DNA from: Methanomassiliicoccales archaeon | GTDB taxonomy: Archaea; Thermoplasmatota; Thermoplasmata; Methanomassiliicoccales; JACIVX01 | Length of the DNA: 5,145 nucleotides | Reading direction: 5' to 3' | NCBI GenBank assembly: GCA_028682925.1 | Contig: JAJRAG010000179.1 | Coordinates: 1 to 5,145 of the forward strand | Shown: positions 4,973-5,145 of the stretch, in pieces | Numbering within the stretch: position 1 is the first letter of the stretch | Layout of the letters: each line of letters begins with the position of its first letter | Notes under the pieces: model-generated | Seen by the model: only the letters and a program-made list of their open reading frames with translations | Databases searched by the model: none | What the model was told of the DNA's origin: nothing | Program-made: the position numbers and the translations under genes

Positions 4973-5145
4973 GGGGAGTGCTAGGCCGCAGGAGTTGCCG
5001 CTCGGTCCGATGAAGGTTATCCGGTCGCCTTCTCAGCCCCGTGACCCTTCGAGCGTCGGTAGTCCACGGTTAGGCTGCTCCCGTCAGGGCCTGACCCTTT
5101 CCCCATGATCAGAGCAAGGGGCACCGCCCTCCAGCGGCACCACGA
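4973..5145 (-). ncRNA. Signal recognition particle (7S) RNA, 3' portion; 5' part off window
   Basis: Read on the minus strand, this has the archaeal SRP RNA S domain. Helix 6 is formed by GGUGCCGCU (5133-5141) and GGCGGUGCC (5120-5128) around a GGAG loop (5129-5132), the GNAR loop that SRP19 binds. Helix 8 follows with GGUCAGG (5090-5096) and AGCAGCC (5073-5079), the two sides of the internal loop bound by SRP54. Its apical stem is CCC/GGG closed by a UGAC loop (5083-5086). After that comes the 3' strand of helix 5 and the terminal GGCCUAGCAC, resembling the helix 1 3' end of archaeal 7S RNAs. The Alu domain and the 5' strand of helix 5 lie beyond base 5145, so about 173 of an expected ~300 bases are visible. 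The exact 3' end (about 4973) is approximate. The RNA scaffolds SRP54 and SRP19 for co-translational membrane targeting. Confidence 0.87.

Noticed and set aside
4961..5145. RNase P RNA or rRNA fragment at the right edge
   Set aside because: The GGUCAGG / AGCAGCC strands with a nearby GGAG-capped helix are specific to SRP RNA, and no RNase P or rRNA signature was seen.

Overview
The window reads as a piece of an archaeal chromosome, most likely from a methanogen or a close anaerobic relative. Four things point there: a methanogenesis marker 2-type AIR-synthase-like protein, an oxygen-sensitive class III (anaerobic) ribonucleotide reductase, an archaeal-type SRP (7S) RNA, and TATA-box promoters with very short or absent leaders beside one gene that has a strong Shine-Dalgarno site. 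The mid-range base composition and gene set would fit Thermoplasmatota/Methanomassiliicoccales-like lineages, but the species-level assignment is inference.

Left third (1-1034, accessory-looking). The window opens inside the C-terminal end of a SHOCT-domain protein (stop at 127-129). A 274-base non-coding, AT-rich stretch follows. It holds a perfect 9-bp inverted repeat (228-249) and a 25-bp near-palindrome (309-333) next to a TATA-like box. Next is a small two-helix membrane protein (404-607) with a strong ribosome binding site. Immediately after it begins the C-terminal catalytic half of a tyrosine recombinase (about 609-1034). This fragment keeps the KxxR, GH and Tyr signature but lacks the first half of the protein, so it is the scar of an integrated element. 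Its stop codon shares a CTAG palindrome with the stop codon of the convergent nrdD.

Middle (1031-3301). A full-length anaerobic ribonucleoside-triphosphate reductase (nrdD, 700 codons, minus strand) has an ATP-cone, active-site cysteines, a zinc-binding CxxC...CxxC and the C-terminal glycyl-radical motif. The activase NrdG is not in the window. A 168-base divergent intergenic region separates it from a winged-helix protein. That region is rich in dyads and includes a perfect tandem 12-bp repeat between the TATA box and the start of the regulator-like gene.

Right third (3302-5145). The winged-helix protein (3302-3883) of unknown target is followed by the marker 2 protein. Its likely start is the ATG at 3973, with a TATA box about 26 bases upstream (apparently leaderless), not the overlapping GTG at 3880. 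Converging on it from the right edge, on the minus strand, is the 3' portion of the SRP RNA (about 4973 to beyond 5145). It has a recognisable helix 8 motif and a GGAG-capped helix 6. Helix 8 appears to carry a UGAC loop instead of the usual GNAR loop.

No complete novel system is evident. The points most worth following up are the SRP RNA loop variant, the possible nrdD/winged-helix regulatory circuit, and the recombinase scar.
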